A stretch of DNA of 33,905 bases from Candidatus Gaiellasilicea maunaloa (GCA_024330215.1 JANDLU010000032.1:1-33905); one strand, 5' to 3'. Shown: positions 1-8,341, numbered from the stretch's first letter. Program-made: numbers and translations. Notes: generated by a model not told the origin, from the letters alone.

Positions 1-44
1 GGTCTCCGCGGACCGCGAGAGGGCGCCTCGCCCCTGTGCGCGTC

Positions 45-275
45 CTACCGGGCGAGGAAGTCGATGATCACCGGGCAGCCCTCGAGGCCGAGCTCCTCCC
101 GGAGCCGGTTTTCGACGTAGTAGACGTAGTCGCGCGTGATCAGCCGCCGGTCGTTGACGGTGATCCGGAACCGTGGTGGCCGCGTCTCGACGATGTCCCA
201 CTTCGAGACGACGACGATCGTTGGCGCACCCCGCCTTCCGAGCTTCGTCCGTGACCGCCAGCCAGAGCCCTTCAT
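45..275 (-). pseudogene. Der (EngA) GTPase C-terminal remnant
   Basis: The last ~45 residues match the KH-like C-terminal domain of Der, the double-GTPase ribosome assembly factor: a TRPPRF entry, then a VYYVENRLREELGLEGCP segment and a short basic tail before the stop at 45-47. Immediately before TRPPRF sits VVVSKWD, which resembles the G4 (NKxD) motif of the second GTPase domain. In intact Der these two segments are about 90 residues apart, and no Walker A or G3 region exists upstream on this strand. What is visible is therefore a 3' remnant with an internal deletion. The nominal ATG at 275 lies in unrelated sequence and is unlikely to be a real start. A functional der must be elsewhere if this organism has one. 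Confidence 0.6.
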
Positions 276-361
276 CGTCCGCGCGGCCGCGACCGCGCCG
301 TGGTTCTACGAGGGCACCGGGTCTCGGCGACGGCGCGAGCTTCGGTCAGGAGCTCGCTGGC
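268..361 (+). pseudogene. Fragment of a dimethylformamidase-beta-like gene
   Basis: This short stretch encodes PFIVRAAATAPWFYEGTG and then, after one extra T at 322, LGDGASFGQELAG. The same peptide, with small differences, occurs near the C-terminus of the intact secreted protein at 2786-4660 (PFIVRAAGTAPWFYEGTG, then LGDGSSFGQELGG). By eye the nucleotide match is roughly 80%, with most differences at third positions. It is therefore a piece of a diverged paralogue and not a recent copy. It is on the opposite strand to the Der remnant and abuts it. It has no start and is frameshifted. Confidence 0.65.
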
Positions 362-363
362 GC

Positions 364-474
364 GAGCGCGGTGCCGAGATCCAGTTCCCGGAGACGCGAC
401 ACTACGTCGAGCGCGTCCAGAAGCTCAAGCAGGTCTACACGGATGCGCACGGCTCCGAGCTGGCTCTCCGCTAG
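364..474 (+). pseudogene. Lytic transglycosylase (SLT) C-terminal remnant
   Basis: The frame ending with TAG at 472-474 encodes IQFPETRHYVERVQKLKQVY followed by about a dozen residues. The pattern PETRxYVxxVxxLxxxY is typical of the last helix of soluble lytic transglycosylases of the SLT family, which cleave peptidoglycan glycan strands. None of the catalytic Glu-Ser motif or the rest of the fold precedes it; the sequence runs straight into the dimethylformamidase-like fragment. Its 3' end overlaps the C-terminal codons of the tetR gene on the other strand. The call rests on one short motif and is moderate. Confidence 0.4.
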
Positions 475-1030
475 CCGGCCCTCTGATCGCGTCGCCGACG
501 AGCTGCAGGATCTCGGTTGCGTCGGGAGGGGGGAAGCCGGCGGCGAGTCGCATCGCGAGCCCGTCGACGACGAGGCCGATGAAGCGCCCGATCGCGTCCA
601 GTGAGATGTCGTCCCGGATCTCTCCCGCGTCGCGGGCCCTCTCGAGCCGGGCCTTGATCTCCTCCTCGACCTCCGGTGCCCGCCTGTCCCAGCGCTCCCG
701 GAAGGCGGCATCCGTCCGCAGGCGTCGGCCGACCTCGAGATAGGCGCCGAGCCAGGCCGGATCCTCGCCGACCAGCGCTCGGACAACCGCATCGAGACCC
801 TCGTCCGCCCAGAGCCGCCCGAGGCGATTCGCATCGCGCTCGGCCAGTGCGAGGAAGAGCTCGTCCTTCGAGGGGAAGTAGTTGAAGATCGCGCCACGGG
901 AGAGCCCGGTTGCCTGCTCGAGCCGGACGACCGTCGCCTTCTCGTAGCCGTAGGCCGCAAAGCAGCCCCGCGCGGCTTCGAGGATCTCGTCTCGGCGTCG
1001 GTTGCGGGCCTCCTCGCTGATTCTTGGCAT
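425..1030 (-). CDS. TetR/AcrR-family transcriptional regulator
   Basis: A 201-residue one-domain repressor. Residues ~10-60 form the TetR N-terminal helix-turn-helix (RRRDEILEAARGCFAAYGYE, then GLSRGAIFNYFPSKDELFLA); the remainder is the helical ligand-binding region. The start at 1030 is supported by a TAAAGT -10 box (1037-1042 on this strand) exactly 6 nt before the ATG, implying a leaderless mRNA. It diverges from the MFS transporter, and an inverted repeat lies in the shared promoter, the usual layout for autoregulated control of an efflux pump. The final ~15 residues (rich in Arg, Ser and Pro) run into the gene debris at 425-474, so the native C-terminus may have been replaced by recombination. 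Confidence 0.85.
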   Translation of the reverse strand: MPRISEEARNRRRDEILEAARGCFAAYGYEKATVVRLEQATGLSRGAIFNYFPSKDELFLALAERDANRLGRLWADEGLDAVVRALVGEDPAWLGAYLEVGRRLRTDAAFRERWDRRAPEVEEEIKARLERARDAGEIRDDISLDAIGRFIGLVVDGLAMRLAAGFPPPDATEILQLVGDAIRGPASGEPARSRAHPCRPA

Positions 1031-1036
1031 CGAGCC

Positions 1037-1067
1037 ACTTTACAAAACCGTACGGACGTTTTATATT
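1037..1067. promoter_or_regulatory. Overlapping divergent promoters with TetR-type operator
   Basis: On the plus strand TTTACA (1039-1044) and TATATT (1062-1067) are separated by 17 bp, a near-consensus sigma-70-type promoter for the MFS gene. On the minus strand TAAAGT (1042-1037) is the -10 of tetR. Between the plus-strand boxes is AAAACCGTACGGACGTTTT (1044-1062), with AAAAC/GTTTT outer arms and an 8-bp CCGTACGG palindrome. Binding here would block both promoters. Operator identity is inferred from position. Confidence 0.65.
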
Positions 1068-1101
1068 CCAGGCGTGTAGCTGCTCCTCAGACGGAGATCA
1101 G

Positions 1102-2358
1102 ATGAGCCTCTACCGCACGCGCGGCGTTCGGCCGCTGCTCCTCGCCGAGATCGTGTCGTCGCTGGGATCGCAGATGACGTTCCTGGCCCTGCCCTGGTTC
1201 GTGCTCGTGACCACTGGCTCGCCGGCGAAGATGGGGATCGTCCTCGCCGCCGAGTTGCTTCCCGTCGCGCTCTTCGGCATCCCGAGCGGAGGAGTCGTTG
1301 GACGGCTCGGCGCCCGACGAACGATGCTCGTCGGTGACGCGGCGCGGGCGCCGCTTCTGCTCGCGATTCCGCTGCTCCACGCGGCCGGCCTCCTCAGCTT
1401 CCCGCTCTTGCTCGTCTGCGTCTTCCTGATCGGCGTTTTCATCGCGCCGTACTTCTCGGCCAGCGGCTGATCCTGCCCGAGCTCGTCGGTGAGGACGAGC
1501 GCGTAGTCGCCCAGGCGAACGCCTTCGTCGAGGGTGCGACGCGAGCCACCTCGCTGCTCGGCCCCGTTTCCGCGGGCGTCCTGATCGGTCTCTTTGGCGC
1601 GACGAACGTCCTCTACATCGACGCTGCCACTTTTGGGTTCGCGTTTCTGATGCTCCGCTTCTTCGTGCCCCACCGTCCCCCGCTCGCGCCGAGCGACGAG
1701 AGCAAGGGGATTCTCGCGGGCGTGCGCTTCCTCGCGCGACCGCCTGCTCGCCTCGCTCGGCGTCACCGCGCTCTTCCTGAACGCCTTCGGCCAAATGCTC
1801 TTCGCAACGCTGCCCGTGCTCGCATTCGAGCACTTCGGCGAGAGCTCGCGGGTCGCGGGTGGCTTCTTCGCAGCCTTCGGGGCCGGCGCAGTGCTCGGCA
1901 GCCTGATGGCGATGAAGGCGATCCACCGCTTCGATCCGATCCGGCTCGGCGCCTTTTCGCTCGTGGCGTTGACACTCCCGATCTGGATCCTGCCGCTCGG
2001 GCTCCCGGCGCCGGGCGTGATGGCGGTTCTCTTCGTATCCTCGATCTTCGGGCCACTCGTGAACGCCCCGCTGATCGGGGTGATCACGACGCGTACGCCG
2101 GAAGCGCTGCGCGCGAAGGTGATGACTGCGGTGCTCACGTTCGCGCTGCTCGCGGGCCCCCTCGGGTTGCTCGTCGTAGGCCCGCTGGTCCAGGGAATCG
2201 GGGTCTACAAGGTCTTCCTCGTGATCGCGACCGGGCAGACGCTCGCCTCTGCAATCTTCGGGGTCGCTGCGCTCAGGCAACCCGCTGCTCAGCCGCTCGA
2301 GGAAGGGCCCGTCGAGAGCCGGAGCGAGAGCTCGCCGACGCCTACGGCCTCGTTGTAG
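1102..2358 (+). pseudogene. MFS transporter with two compensating frameshifts
   Basis: A 12-helix-type major facilitator (drug/solute efflux subfamily) broken into three frames. It starts at ATG 1102 behind GGAG (SYRTRG-RPLLLAEIVSSLGS onward). Near 1458-1461 one base appears missing: the reading stops at TGA 1468-1470, while the next frame continues as QRLILPELVGEDERVVAQAN through FVEGATRATSLLGPVSAGVL. Near 1737-1741 one base appears added, and the original frame resumes as DRLLASLGVTALFLNAFGQM and runs to TAG 2356-2358. The two changes restore the frame, so only the middle ~93 codons are out of phase. Sequencing error is possible, as is genuine inactivation. The last ~70 bp overlap the convergent acetyltransferase gene. 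Expected regulator: the divergent TetR protein. Confidence 0.75.
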
Positions 2359-2810
2359 TCGCATCCCGTCAGGTCGGCAATGACGGCACGCCAGAACGCG
2401 AGCGCAGGCAGGTTGCGATCGACCACGCTCAGGTTCCAGGTGCCTTGGAACGCCTGGAGCGTGTCCAGCGCAGCGGCCCGCCCCACTCCACGGCGCCGGT
2501 ACGGCGCGGCGACGAAGAACTCCGCGAGGTGGTAGTCGACGTCTCGCGGCATGTACGGGAACGGCGTCTCGGCCACGAGCGCGAATCCCGCGGGGCGACC
2601 GTCCGCGCGGATCAGCAGCGAGTGCGAGCCCGGCCGGGTGAGCCAGTCCTCGAGGTAGGACGGCTGCCACTGGGCATCCTCGTCGAGCGCGTAGTGCTCG
2701 GTGAACGCCGAGAGATCGTGGAGGTAGAGGGGATAGAGACGGCGCAGCGCGGCCAGGTCGCGGTCGCCCGCAGCCGGCGCCACCTCTACGGTCGGCTCAG
2801 GCGCGTCCAC
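2289..2810 (-). CDS. GNAT-family N-acetyltransferase
   Basis: A 173-residue acetyl-CoA-dependent acetyltransferase of unknown substrate. The acetyl-CoA pyrophosphate-binding motif A is RRRGVGRAA, after the beta-4 strand LAEFFVAAPY; the C-terminal part (NLPALAFWRAV) has the usual motif B arrangement. The start is GTG at 2810, which overlaps the last 25 nt of the upstream secreted-protein gene, so the two are probably translationally coupled. The 3' end overlaps the convergent broken MFS gene by about 70 bp. Confidence 0.85.
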   Translation of the reverse strand: MDAPEPTVEVAPAAGDRDLAALRRLYPLYLHDLSAFTEHYALDEDAQWQPSYLEDWLTRPGSHSLLIRADGRPAGFALVAETPFPYMPRDVDYHLAEFFVAAPYRRRGVGRAAALDTLQAFQGTWNLSVVDRNLPALAFWRAVIADLTGCDYNEAVGVGELSLRLSTGPSSSG

Positions 2811-4660
2811 AGGTTCTCGAGCAGCCGGTGCACCGATGGCAATCTCGCCGTGCCGCCGAAGTCGATCGTGCCGGCTGCGAAGACCTTCGCGCCCTGCGGT
2901 GTCTCGTAGTAGGTCATCTGGGCGGTCAGGCCGGGGCCGTAGAGGTCGGGCACCTCGGCGAGGACGATCGTTCCGGGTGGTGAGAAGGACGTGGTGGCAT
3001 CGATCTCGATCCCGTAGCCGCCGAGCTCCTGGCCGAAGCTCGAGCCGTCGCCGAGCCCCGTACCCTCGTAGAACCAGGGCGCCGTCCCGGCAGCGCGCAC
3101 GATGAACGGCCTCTGGATCTTGCCGTCGTCGTTCGCGCGGTACTGGACGCCGAGTACGGCCGACTCCGGCCGGCCCTGATCCCGCCAGAGCCGCGTCCGC
3201 CTGAGCACGCGCCCCTCGAGGCGCACCTCCCAGAAGAAGTTGTTCGCCGAGAGGAAGGCGAGGTTGCCGCCGAGGTCACGGTAGTTCCGGATCAGGTCGA
3301 ACTCGTGCCGGGTCGAATATTCGGTGTGGCCGGGGAAGATGACGACGTCGTAGAGCCGGATCAGCTCCTCGGCCGTGCGAATCGTCTCGAGGTCGGACTC
3401 GGTCAGGATCTCCGGCTGCTTGCCTGTCAGGTTCAGCCAGCGGAGGAAGCCGACGTCGTACTTGCGCCACTGCGGCGGCACACCGCGGCGGATGTACGCA
3501 CGGCCGAGCGCGGCCGTGCTCTGCGCGCCCTTCGCGTACCAGGTGTCGCCCCAGCCGTTCCCATCGGCGTCGCGGAAGTTGTACGCCTGCCAGGTGTTTG
3601 TCGGCATCACGACGGCGACGCGGCTCGTGGCGCCGAGCACGGTCGGCCGGACGACGAAAGGGGCGTAGCCGATGCGGCCGTCGTCGGCGGTCAGCTTGAC
3701 GAAGTAGACGCCCGAGGGCCATGGGCCGACGGCGTAGTTGAGCGTCGCGCGCCGATGGCGAGCCTTCCAGGGGATCGTAACCGGTGGGTTCACCGGCACC
3801 CCGTTCATGAGCGTGTCGCTGTGGGTCGGCGCATCCTCCGGTCCAGCCCGGAACGTCTGCAGCGTCAGCGTCGTCGCATCGGTCTCGATCGCGAGACGCG
3901 CCGCGCTCGAGGCGACGTAGCTCTCGCCGGTGAAGCCCGCGTCGACGCCGAGCACGCGCACGACCGCCGATCTGAGCCGCCTCCCCTCGCGGGCGTCGTC
4001 GGCCCCGTAGGTGCGGCTGTTGCCCGCCCCGTCGATGGTCGTGATCCGGACGAGGTAGGTACGTGCGCCGATCGCTTTCGGCGGGTGCCACGTAAACGTG
4101 TTCCGACCCGGCCGCAGGTTCGCGGTCAGCTCGTAGATCGTCTGAGGGGCGCTGACGGTCCGCGCCACCTGGAAGCGCACGCGGGCCCGCTCGTTGAGCG
4201 TGAACCGAATCTTGGCGGCATCGCGCAGCCTGTCGCCGTTGGGCGAGATCGTGGTCAGGCGCTGGCTGTCGCCCTGGAATGGATCCCGGCTCCGGTTGCC
4301 CACGTCGAAATTCGTGACGCGCGGCGCCGTCCGGTCGATCCGAAGCGGGGTGGACGCGATCGCACGTGAGCCAGCCACGAGCCGCACGAGGTAGCTGCCG
4401 TCCGGCACCGCGGCTCCGCGCAGGCGGGCGTTCCAGCGTAAGGTGAGGAAGCGGCGAAGCTGCGGCTCGACGATCCAGCCCAGCGGCCGGCCCTCCTGGG
4501 TGGCGAGCTGGAGACCGACCCGCTTCGGCTTCGGTAGAGCAACCTGAACGCGAAGTCGCTCCGCCTTCGGCGAGAAGTCGCGCGGCTTGACGGTGAGGTC
4601 GGCTGCGACGGCGGTGGGTGCGCAGACGAGCGCGAGGACCACGAGGGCAAGTCGGCGCAT
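2786..4660 (-). CDS. Secreted N,N-dimethylformamidase-beta-like protein
   Basis: A 624-residue exported protein. Residues 1-20 are a Sec signal peptide (MRRLALVVLALVCAPTAVAA). Residues ~25-225 hold two Ig-like beta modules resembling FlgD/Big folds (DGSYLVRLVAG; RPGRNTFTWHPPKAIGARTY). From ~230 to the end is the domain family named after the N,N-dimethylformamidase large subunit C-terminus (MPTNTWQAYNFRDADGNGWG; VVIFPGHTEYSTRHEF; NLAFLSANNFFWEVRLEG). In actinobacteria this domain is mostly found in uncharacterised secreted proteins, so amidase activity should not be assumed. The start at 4660 is chosen because the signal peptide begins there and TACGAT (4668-4673, minus strand) ends 7 nt upstream, implying a leaderless message. 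A fragment of a paralogue lies at 268-361. Confidence 0.85.
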   Translation of the reverse strand: MRRLALVVLALVCAPTAVAADLTVKPRDFSPKAERLRVQVALPKPKRVGLQLATQEGRPLGWIVEPQLRRFLTLRWNARLRGAAVPDGSYLVRLVAGSRAIASTPLRIDRTAPRVTNFDVGNRSRDPFQGDSQRLTTISPNGDRLRDAAKIRFTLNERARVRFQVARTVSAPQTIYELTANLRPGRNTFTWHPPKAIGARTYLVRITTIDGAGNSRTYGADDAREGRRLRSAVVRVLGVDAGFTGESYVASSAARLAIETDATTLTLQTFRAGPEDAPTHSDTLMNGVPVNPPVTIPWKARHRRATLNYAVGPWPSGVYFVKLTADDGRIGYAPFVVRPTVLGATSRVAVVMPTNTWQAYNFRDADGNGWGDTWYAKGAQSTAALGRAYIRRGVPPQWRKYDVGFLRWLNLTGKQPEILTESDLETIRTAEELIRLYDVVIFPGHTEYSTRHEFDLIRNYRDLGGNLAFLSANNFFWEVRLEGRVLRRTRLWRDQGRPESAVLGVQYRANDDGKIQRPFIVRAAGTAPWFYEGTGLGDGSSFGQELGGYGIEIDATTSFSPPGTIVLAEVPDLYGPGLTAQMTYYETPQGAKVFAAGTIDFGGTARLPSVHRLLENLWTRLSRP

Positions 4661-4710
4661 CCGCGGGATCGTAGTCGGGAGCTGTGACGGATCGGTGAGA
4701 AAACGGGGTT

Positions 4711-5196
4711 CTAGCTCTCGCTCGTCCGCTGCTCCAGCTCGTTCGCCTTGCTCGTGAGCGCGGCGAAGCCCGCCTGGAGGAAGTCGTTCGCAGCCGAGGC
4801 CGCAAGCGACCAAGTCACCAGCCGACCCGTTCGTGGGGCGACGGTCTGAAGCGAGACGACGCCCGCGGCTGCCCACATCCCGATGCAGCGCGAGCACGTC
4901 AGTAGCTCCCCGATTGCCTGGCGCGGGCCGCCGTCCTCGATCGGCTTCTCGTCGCCCTCGTGCGCCTTCTCCTTGACGAACGGATCGCGCAGGAAGCTCG
5001 TCACCTCGTCGTCTGTGATCGTGCGCGAGGCCTTGAAGGTCGCTGCCGCGAGCACTGCGAGGTCGAGCGCGCCGAGCCGCTCCGGTCGCCGGCCGAGCAG
5101 CGTCGTGAGCGCCGCGATGCCCGTCGTCCCGGCGCCGAAGATCCCGACGAGCGATGCGTACGACTTGTACGGCGGAGCCTGGGTCGCGGTTGCCAC
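4711..5196 (-). CDS. DUF1360 family membrane-associated protein
   Basis: A 161-residue protein of the DUF1360 family, function unknown. Family hallmarks are KASRTITDDEVTSFLRDPFV and the LLTCSRCIGMWAA segment (CxxC with a conserved Trp), plus a weakly hydrophobic N-terminal stretch (SLVGIFGAGTTGIAALTTLL). I place the start at GTG 5196 because homology begins right after it (YKSYASLVG) and a TAGAGC near-consensus -10 box lies 7 nt upstream. The frame stays open to ATG 5364, but those 56 extra residues are basic and look non-native. It lies 50 bp upstream of the secreted dimethylformamidase-like gene on the same strand. Confidence 0.75.
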   Translation of the reverse strand: MATATQAPPYKSYASLVGIFGAGTTGIAALTTLLGRRPERLGALDLAVLAAATFKASRTITDDEVTSFLRDPFVKEKAHEGDEKPIEDGGPRQAIGELLTCSRCIGMWAAAGVVSLQTVAPRTGRLVTWSLAASAANDFLQAGFAALTSKANELEQRTSES

Positions 5197-5389
5197 GGGG
5201 AACGCTCTACCCGGCTCCGCCGAACTCAACCTCGAGACCTCAGCGTCGGCACCTAGCGCTGCTCGTAGCGGTAGCAGGCCGGCCAGAGCAGGATCGCGAG
5301 CGGCGGGCTGCACCCAGCGCCTTGACCGGGGCGAGCGGACGCTTCCACACTCCTTGGTTCTCACCAGCCTCGGCCATCGACATGCATAA

Positions 5390-5415
5390 CGGAACAGATG
5401 TTCGGCCGGTATCCT
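5390..5415 (+). promoter_or_regulatory. LexA-type SOS box and -10 box of uvrB
   Basis: CGGAACAGATGTTCGG (5390-5405) contains the GAAC-N4-GTTC core recognised by LexA in actinobacteria and Bacillus. TATCCT (5410-5415) follows and ends 7 nt before the uvrB ATG, so the box sits in the promoter spacer and would block transcription. The outer arms deviate from a perfect palindrome at one pair. No clear -35 is visible. Confidence 0.75.
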
Positions 5416-5422
5416 GGAACCG

Positions 5423-7432
5423 ATGGCGGAGTTGAAGACTGCGGCGGCATATCTCCCGACCGGCGACCAGCCGACGGCGATCGAGGAGCTGACGCGCTCG
5501 ATCCGGGAGGGGAGTCGCTACCAGACCCTGCTCGGCGCGACCGGGACCGGCAAAACCGCGACGATGGCCTGGATCATCGAGCAGACCCAGCGGCCGGCGC
5601 TCGTGATCGCCCACAACAAGACGCTCGCCGCGCAGCTCTGCAACGAGTTCCGCGAGTTCTTCCCGACGAACGCCGTCGAGTACTTCGTCTCCTACTACGA
5701 CTACTACCAGCCCGAGGCGTACGTCCCGCAGGCCGACCTCTACATCGAGAAGGACAGCTCGCGGAACGACGACATCGACCGGCTCCGCCACGCGGCCACC
5801 TCGAACCTGCTCTCGCGGCGGGACACGGTGATCGTCGCCTCCGTCTCGTGCATCTACGGCCTCGGCTCGCCGGAGGAGTACGAGAAGCGCGTCGTCTTCC
5901 TGACAGTCGGCGAGGAAACCGACCGCGACGTGATGCTGCGGAAGCTGATCGACATCCAGTACGTCCGTAACGACACGCTGCTCGGCCGGGGCCGCTTCCG
6001 CGTCAAGGGCGACGTCTTCGAGATCCAGCCGGCGTACTCCGAGACCGCGTACCGCGTGTCCATGTTCGGCGACGAGGTCGAGGCGATCAGCCACTTCGAC
6101 CCGCTCACCGGCGAGGTGTACGGCAAGCTCGACACGATCACGGTCTTCCCGGCGACGCAGTACGTGACCTCGAAGCCGACGATCGAACGCGCGCAGGACG
6201 AGATCAAGCACGAGCTCGAGCAGCAGGTGGCGCTCTTCGAGAGCCAGGGCCGGCTGCTCGAGGCGCACCGGATCCGTCAGCGCACCGAGTACGACCTCGA
6301 GATGATGCGCGAGCTCGGCTTCTGCAACGGGATCGAGAACTACTCGCGGATCCTCGACGGCCGGCCGGCGGGCTCGGCGCCGCACACGCTGCTCGACTAC
6401 TTCCCCTCCGACTACGTCGTCTTCGTGGACGAGTCGCACCAGACGATCCCGCAGATCGGCGGCATGTACGAGGGCGACCGCTCGCGCAAGCAGACGCTCG
6501 TCGATCACGGCTTCCGGCTTCCCTCGGCGCTCGACAACCGACCGCTCCGCTTCGACGAGTTCCTGAACAAGGTGCCGCAGCTCATCTTCGTCTCCGCGAC
6601 CCCGGGCGCCTACGAGTTGCGCCACTCGACGGTCGTCGCCGAGCAGCTGATCCGCCCCACCGGGATCGTCGATCCCGAGGTCGAGCTGCGTGCGACGAAG
6701 AACCAGATCGACGACCTCTTGAACGAGATCCGGCGGCGCGCGGACGTGGGCGAGCGGGTGCTCGTGACGACGCTGACGAAGAAGATGTCCGAGGACCTGA
6801 CCGACTACCTGCTCGAGGCGGGCGTCAAGACGCGCTACCTCCACTCAGAGGTTGACACGCTCGAGCGGATCCAGATCATCCGCGAGCTCCGGCTCGGCGA
6901 CTACGACGTGCTCGTCGGCGTCAACCTCCTCCGCGAGGGGCTCGACCTGCCGGAGGTCTCGCTCGTCGCGGTGCTGGACGCCGACAAGGAGGGCTTCCTG
7001 CGCGGCAAGACGGCGTTGATCCAGACGATCGGGCGCGCCGCGCGGAACGTCAACGGGCGCGTCCTCCTCTATGCGGACAAGCTGACCGAGGCGATCAAGG
7101 GCGCGCTCGACGAGACCGAGCGACGGCGGGCGAAGCAGCTCGCGTACAACGAGGAGCACGGGATCACGCCCGAGAACATCGTCAAGGGAGTCTCTGACAT
7201 CGCCGAGTTCCTTTCCCTGGGGTCGCCGACCGTGCCGCGAGGCCGGCGCGCGGGGGGCTCGAAGGTCGAGGGATTGAGCCGCGAGGAGCTCGAGAAGCTC
7301 GTGATCACGCTGGAGGAGGAGATGTTCGCCGCCGCCGAGGAGCTCCGCTTCGAGTACGCGGCGAAGCTCCGGGACGAGATCAAGGACCTGAACCGCGAGC
7401 TGATGGCCCTCGCGAGCACGAGCGCGGCGTAG
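5423..7432 (+). CDS. uvrB: UvrABC excinuclease subunit B
   Basis: A 669-residue helicase-like damage-verification subunit of nucleotide excision repair, full length for the family. Walker A is GATGTGKT at residues 38-45. The damage-probing beta-hairpin region reads [20 protein letters not shown]. Further signatures are [20 protein letters not shown], the SATPG motif and helicase motif VI ([19 protein letters not shown]). The C-terminal UVR domain ([20 protein letters not shown]) binds UvrC/UvrA. The ATG at 5423 lies 7 nt after a TATCCT -10 box, which implies a leaderless transcript. The LexA-type box just upstream suggests DNA-damage induction, as for uvrA at 13279. A long open frame on the opposite strand is a codon-bias shadow. 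Confidence 0.97.
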   Translation: MAELKTAAAYLPTGDQPTAIEELTRSIREGSRYQTLLGATGTGKTATMAWIIEQTQRPALVIAHNKTLAAQLCNEFREFFPTNAVEYFVSYYDYYQPEAYVPQADLYIEKDSSRNDDIDRLRHAATSNLLSRRDTVIVASVSCIYGLGSPEEYEKRVVFLTVGEETDRDVMLRKLIDIQYVRNDTLLGRGRFRVKGDVFEIQPAYSETAYRVSMFGDEVEAISHFDPLTGEVYGKLDTITVFPATQYVTSKPTIERAQDEIKHELEQQVALFESQGRLLEAHRIRQRTEYDLEMMRELGFCNGIENYSRILDGRPAGSAPHTLLDYFPSDYVVFVDESHQTIPQIGGMYEGDRSRKQTLVDHGFRLPSALDNRPLRFDEFLNKVPQLIFVSATPGAYELRHSTVVAEQLIRPTGIVDPEVELRATKNQIDDLLNEIRRRADVGERVLVTTLTKKMSEDLTDYLLEAGVKTRYLHSEVDTLERIQIIRELRLGDYDVLVGVNLLREGLDLPEVSLVAVLDADKEGFLRGKTALIQTIGRAARNVNGRVLLYADKLTEAIKGALDETERRRAKQLAYNEEHGITPENIVKGVSDIAEFLSLGSPTVPRGRRAGGSKVEGLSREELEKLVITLEEEMFAAAEELRFEYAAKLRDEIKDLNRELMALASTSAA

Positions 7433-7448
7433 CGTTCGGCTGACACGG

Positions 7449-7465
7449 TGCTATACTCTATGTAT
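7449..7465 (+). promoter_or_regulatory. Extended -10 promoter of the toxin-antitoxin pair
   Basis: TGCTATACT (7449-7457) is an extended -10 box ending 6 nt before the antitoxin ATG, so the mRNA should begin at or next to the start codon. ATAC (7453-7456) and GTAT (7462-7465) form an inverted repeat around the transcription start, a plausible autorepression site for the ribbon-helix-helix antitoxin. The operator role is inferred. Confidence 0.55.
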
Positions 7466-7715
7466 GTCCAGGATGATCACACTCCGTGTTTCCGAAGAGC
7501 AGCTGCGGAAGGTCGACGAGGCGGTCGTCCGGGGCGGCTTCCCGACGCGCGCGGCAGCGCTGAAGACTGCGCTCGATCGGCTCGTCGCCGAGGACGAGCG
7601 ACGGGCGATCGACCAGGCGATCGTCGAGGGTTACACCCGCATTCCGCCCACGGCGGAGGAGGACGCCTGGGCGGAGTGGTCGACCACCGAGTCGATCCGC
7701 GACGAGCCCTGGTGA
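7464..7715 (+). CDS. Ribbon-helix-helix antitoxin (MazE/CopG-like)
   Basis: An 83-residue protein. The N-terminal ~45 residues (MITLRVSEEQLRKVDEAVVR, then FPTRAAALKTALDRL) fit a ribbon-helix-helix DNA-binding fold. The acidic, tryptophan-containing C-terminus (EEDAWAEWSTTESIRDEPW) is the type of tail that wraps a MazF-type toxin. It is followed after 7 nt by the toxin gene, the usual antitoxin-first order. Its own promoter has an inverted repeat suited to autoregulation. The mRNA is probably leaderless. Confidence 0.85.
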   Translation: MSRMITLRVSEEQLRKVDEAVVRGGFPTRAAALKTALDRLVAEDERRAIDQAIVEGYTRIPPTAEEDAWAEWSTTESIRDEPW

Positions 7716-7722
7716 GGACGTC

Positions 7723-8037
7723 GTGAGGCGCGGCGAGGTCTGGTGGGTGGAGAGACCCGGAGTGGGCCGCCGCCCCCATCTCGTGTTGACGCGCGACGCT
7801 GCCGTTCCGGTGCTGAACTCGGTTCTCGCCGTTCCGGCAACGACAACGGTTCGGGGAATCGCGACAGAGGTCGAGCTCGACAGAGAAGACGGGATGCCGA
7901 CGCACTGTGCGTTGTCTCTCGACAACCTGCGCGTCCTTCGCAAGTCCTACTTCGCGAACAGGATCTGCTCGCTGGATACCCGCAAGATGGCCGAGGTCTG
8001 TCGCGCGCTTGGCCGCGCGGCGGGCTGCGACGGCTAG
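7723..8037 (+). CDS. MazF/PemK-family toxin endoribonuclease
   Basis: A 104-residue MazF/PemK-type toxin, expected to cut single-stranded mRNA at short motifs and arrest growth unless bound by the antitoxin. Visible features are the N-terminal RRGEVWWVERPG strand, RPHLVLTRDAAVPVLNSVLA with AVPATTT (the family's conserved Arg-Pro and Thr-rich strand), CALSLDNLRVLRKSYF, and a C-terminal helix. The start is GTG at 7723, 7 nt after the antitoxin stop. Cleavage specificity cannot be read from sequence. Confidence 0.88.
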   Translation: MRRGEVWWVERPGVGRRPHLVLTRDAAVPVLNSVLAVPATTTVRGIATEVELDREDGMPTHCALSLDNLRVLRKSYFANRICSLDTRKMAEVCRALGRAAGCDG

Positions 8038-8059
8038 AGACGACCGAGGAGGAGTCCCC

Positions 8060-8341
8060 ATGTGTCGCAACATCAAGACGCTCCACAACTTCGAGCCGCC
8101 GGCAACCGCCGACGAGATCGAGGCCGCCGCGCTTCAGTACGTGCGCAAGCTGAGCGGGGCGACGAAGCCATCGAAGGCGAACGAGGCCGCATTCGCGCGC
8201 GCCGTGGACGAAGTAACGGCAGCCTCGACGCGCCTGCTCGCAGCGCTCGTCACCGCCGCGCCGCCACGCGACCGCGAGCTCGAAGCGGCTCGCGCCCGGG
8301 AGCGATCGCGGCAGCGGTTCGAGACCGCGCGCACCGGGTAG
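8060..8341 (+). CDS. DUF2277 family protein
   Basis: A 93-residue protein with the strongly conserved DUF2277 opening MCRNIKTLHNFEPPATADEI and the middle block LQYVRKLSG...KPSKANEAAF. Function is unknown. A strong Shine-Dalgarno (AGGAGGAG, 8046-8053) sits 6 nt before the ATG, so this gene uses a leadered start, unlike the antitoxin gene upstream. It follows the toxin gene by 22 bp on the same strand and may share its transcript. The C-terminal 20 residues are Arg/Glu-rich. Confidence 0.88.
   Translation: MCRNIKTLHNFEPPATADEIEAAALQYVRKLSGATKPSKANEAAFARAVDEVTAASTRLLAALVTAAPPRDRELEAARARERSRQRFETARTG

Noticed and set aside
5240-6844. Open frame of 534 codons on the minus strand across uvrB
   Set aside because: Antisense shadow of uvrB with low-complexity composition and no recognisable domain.
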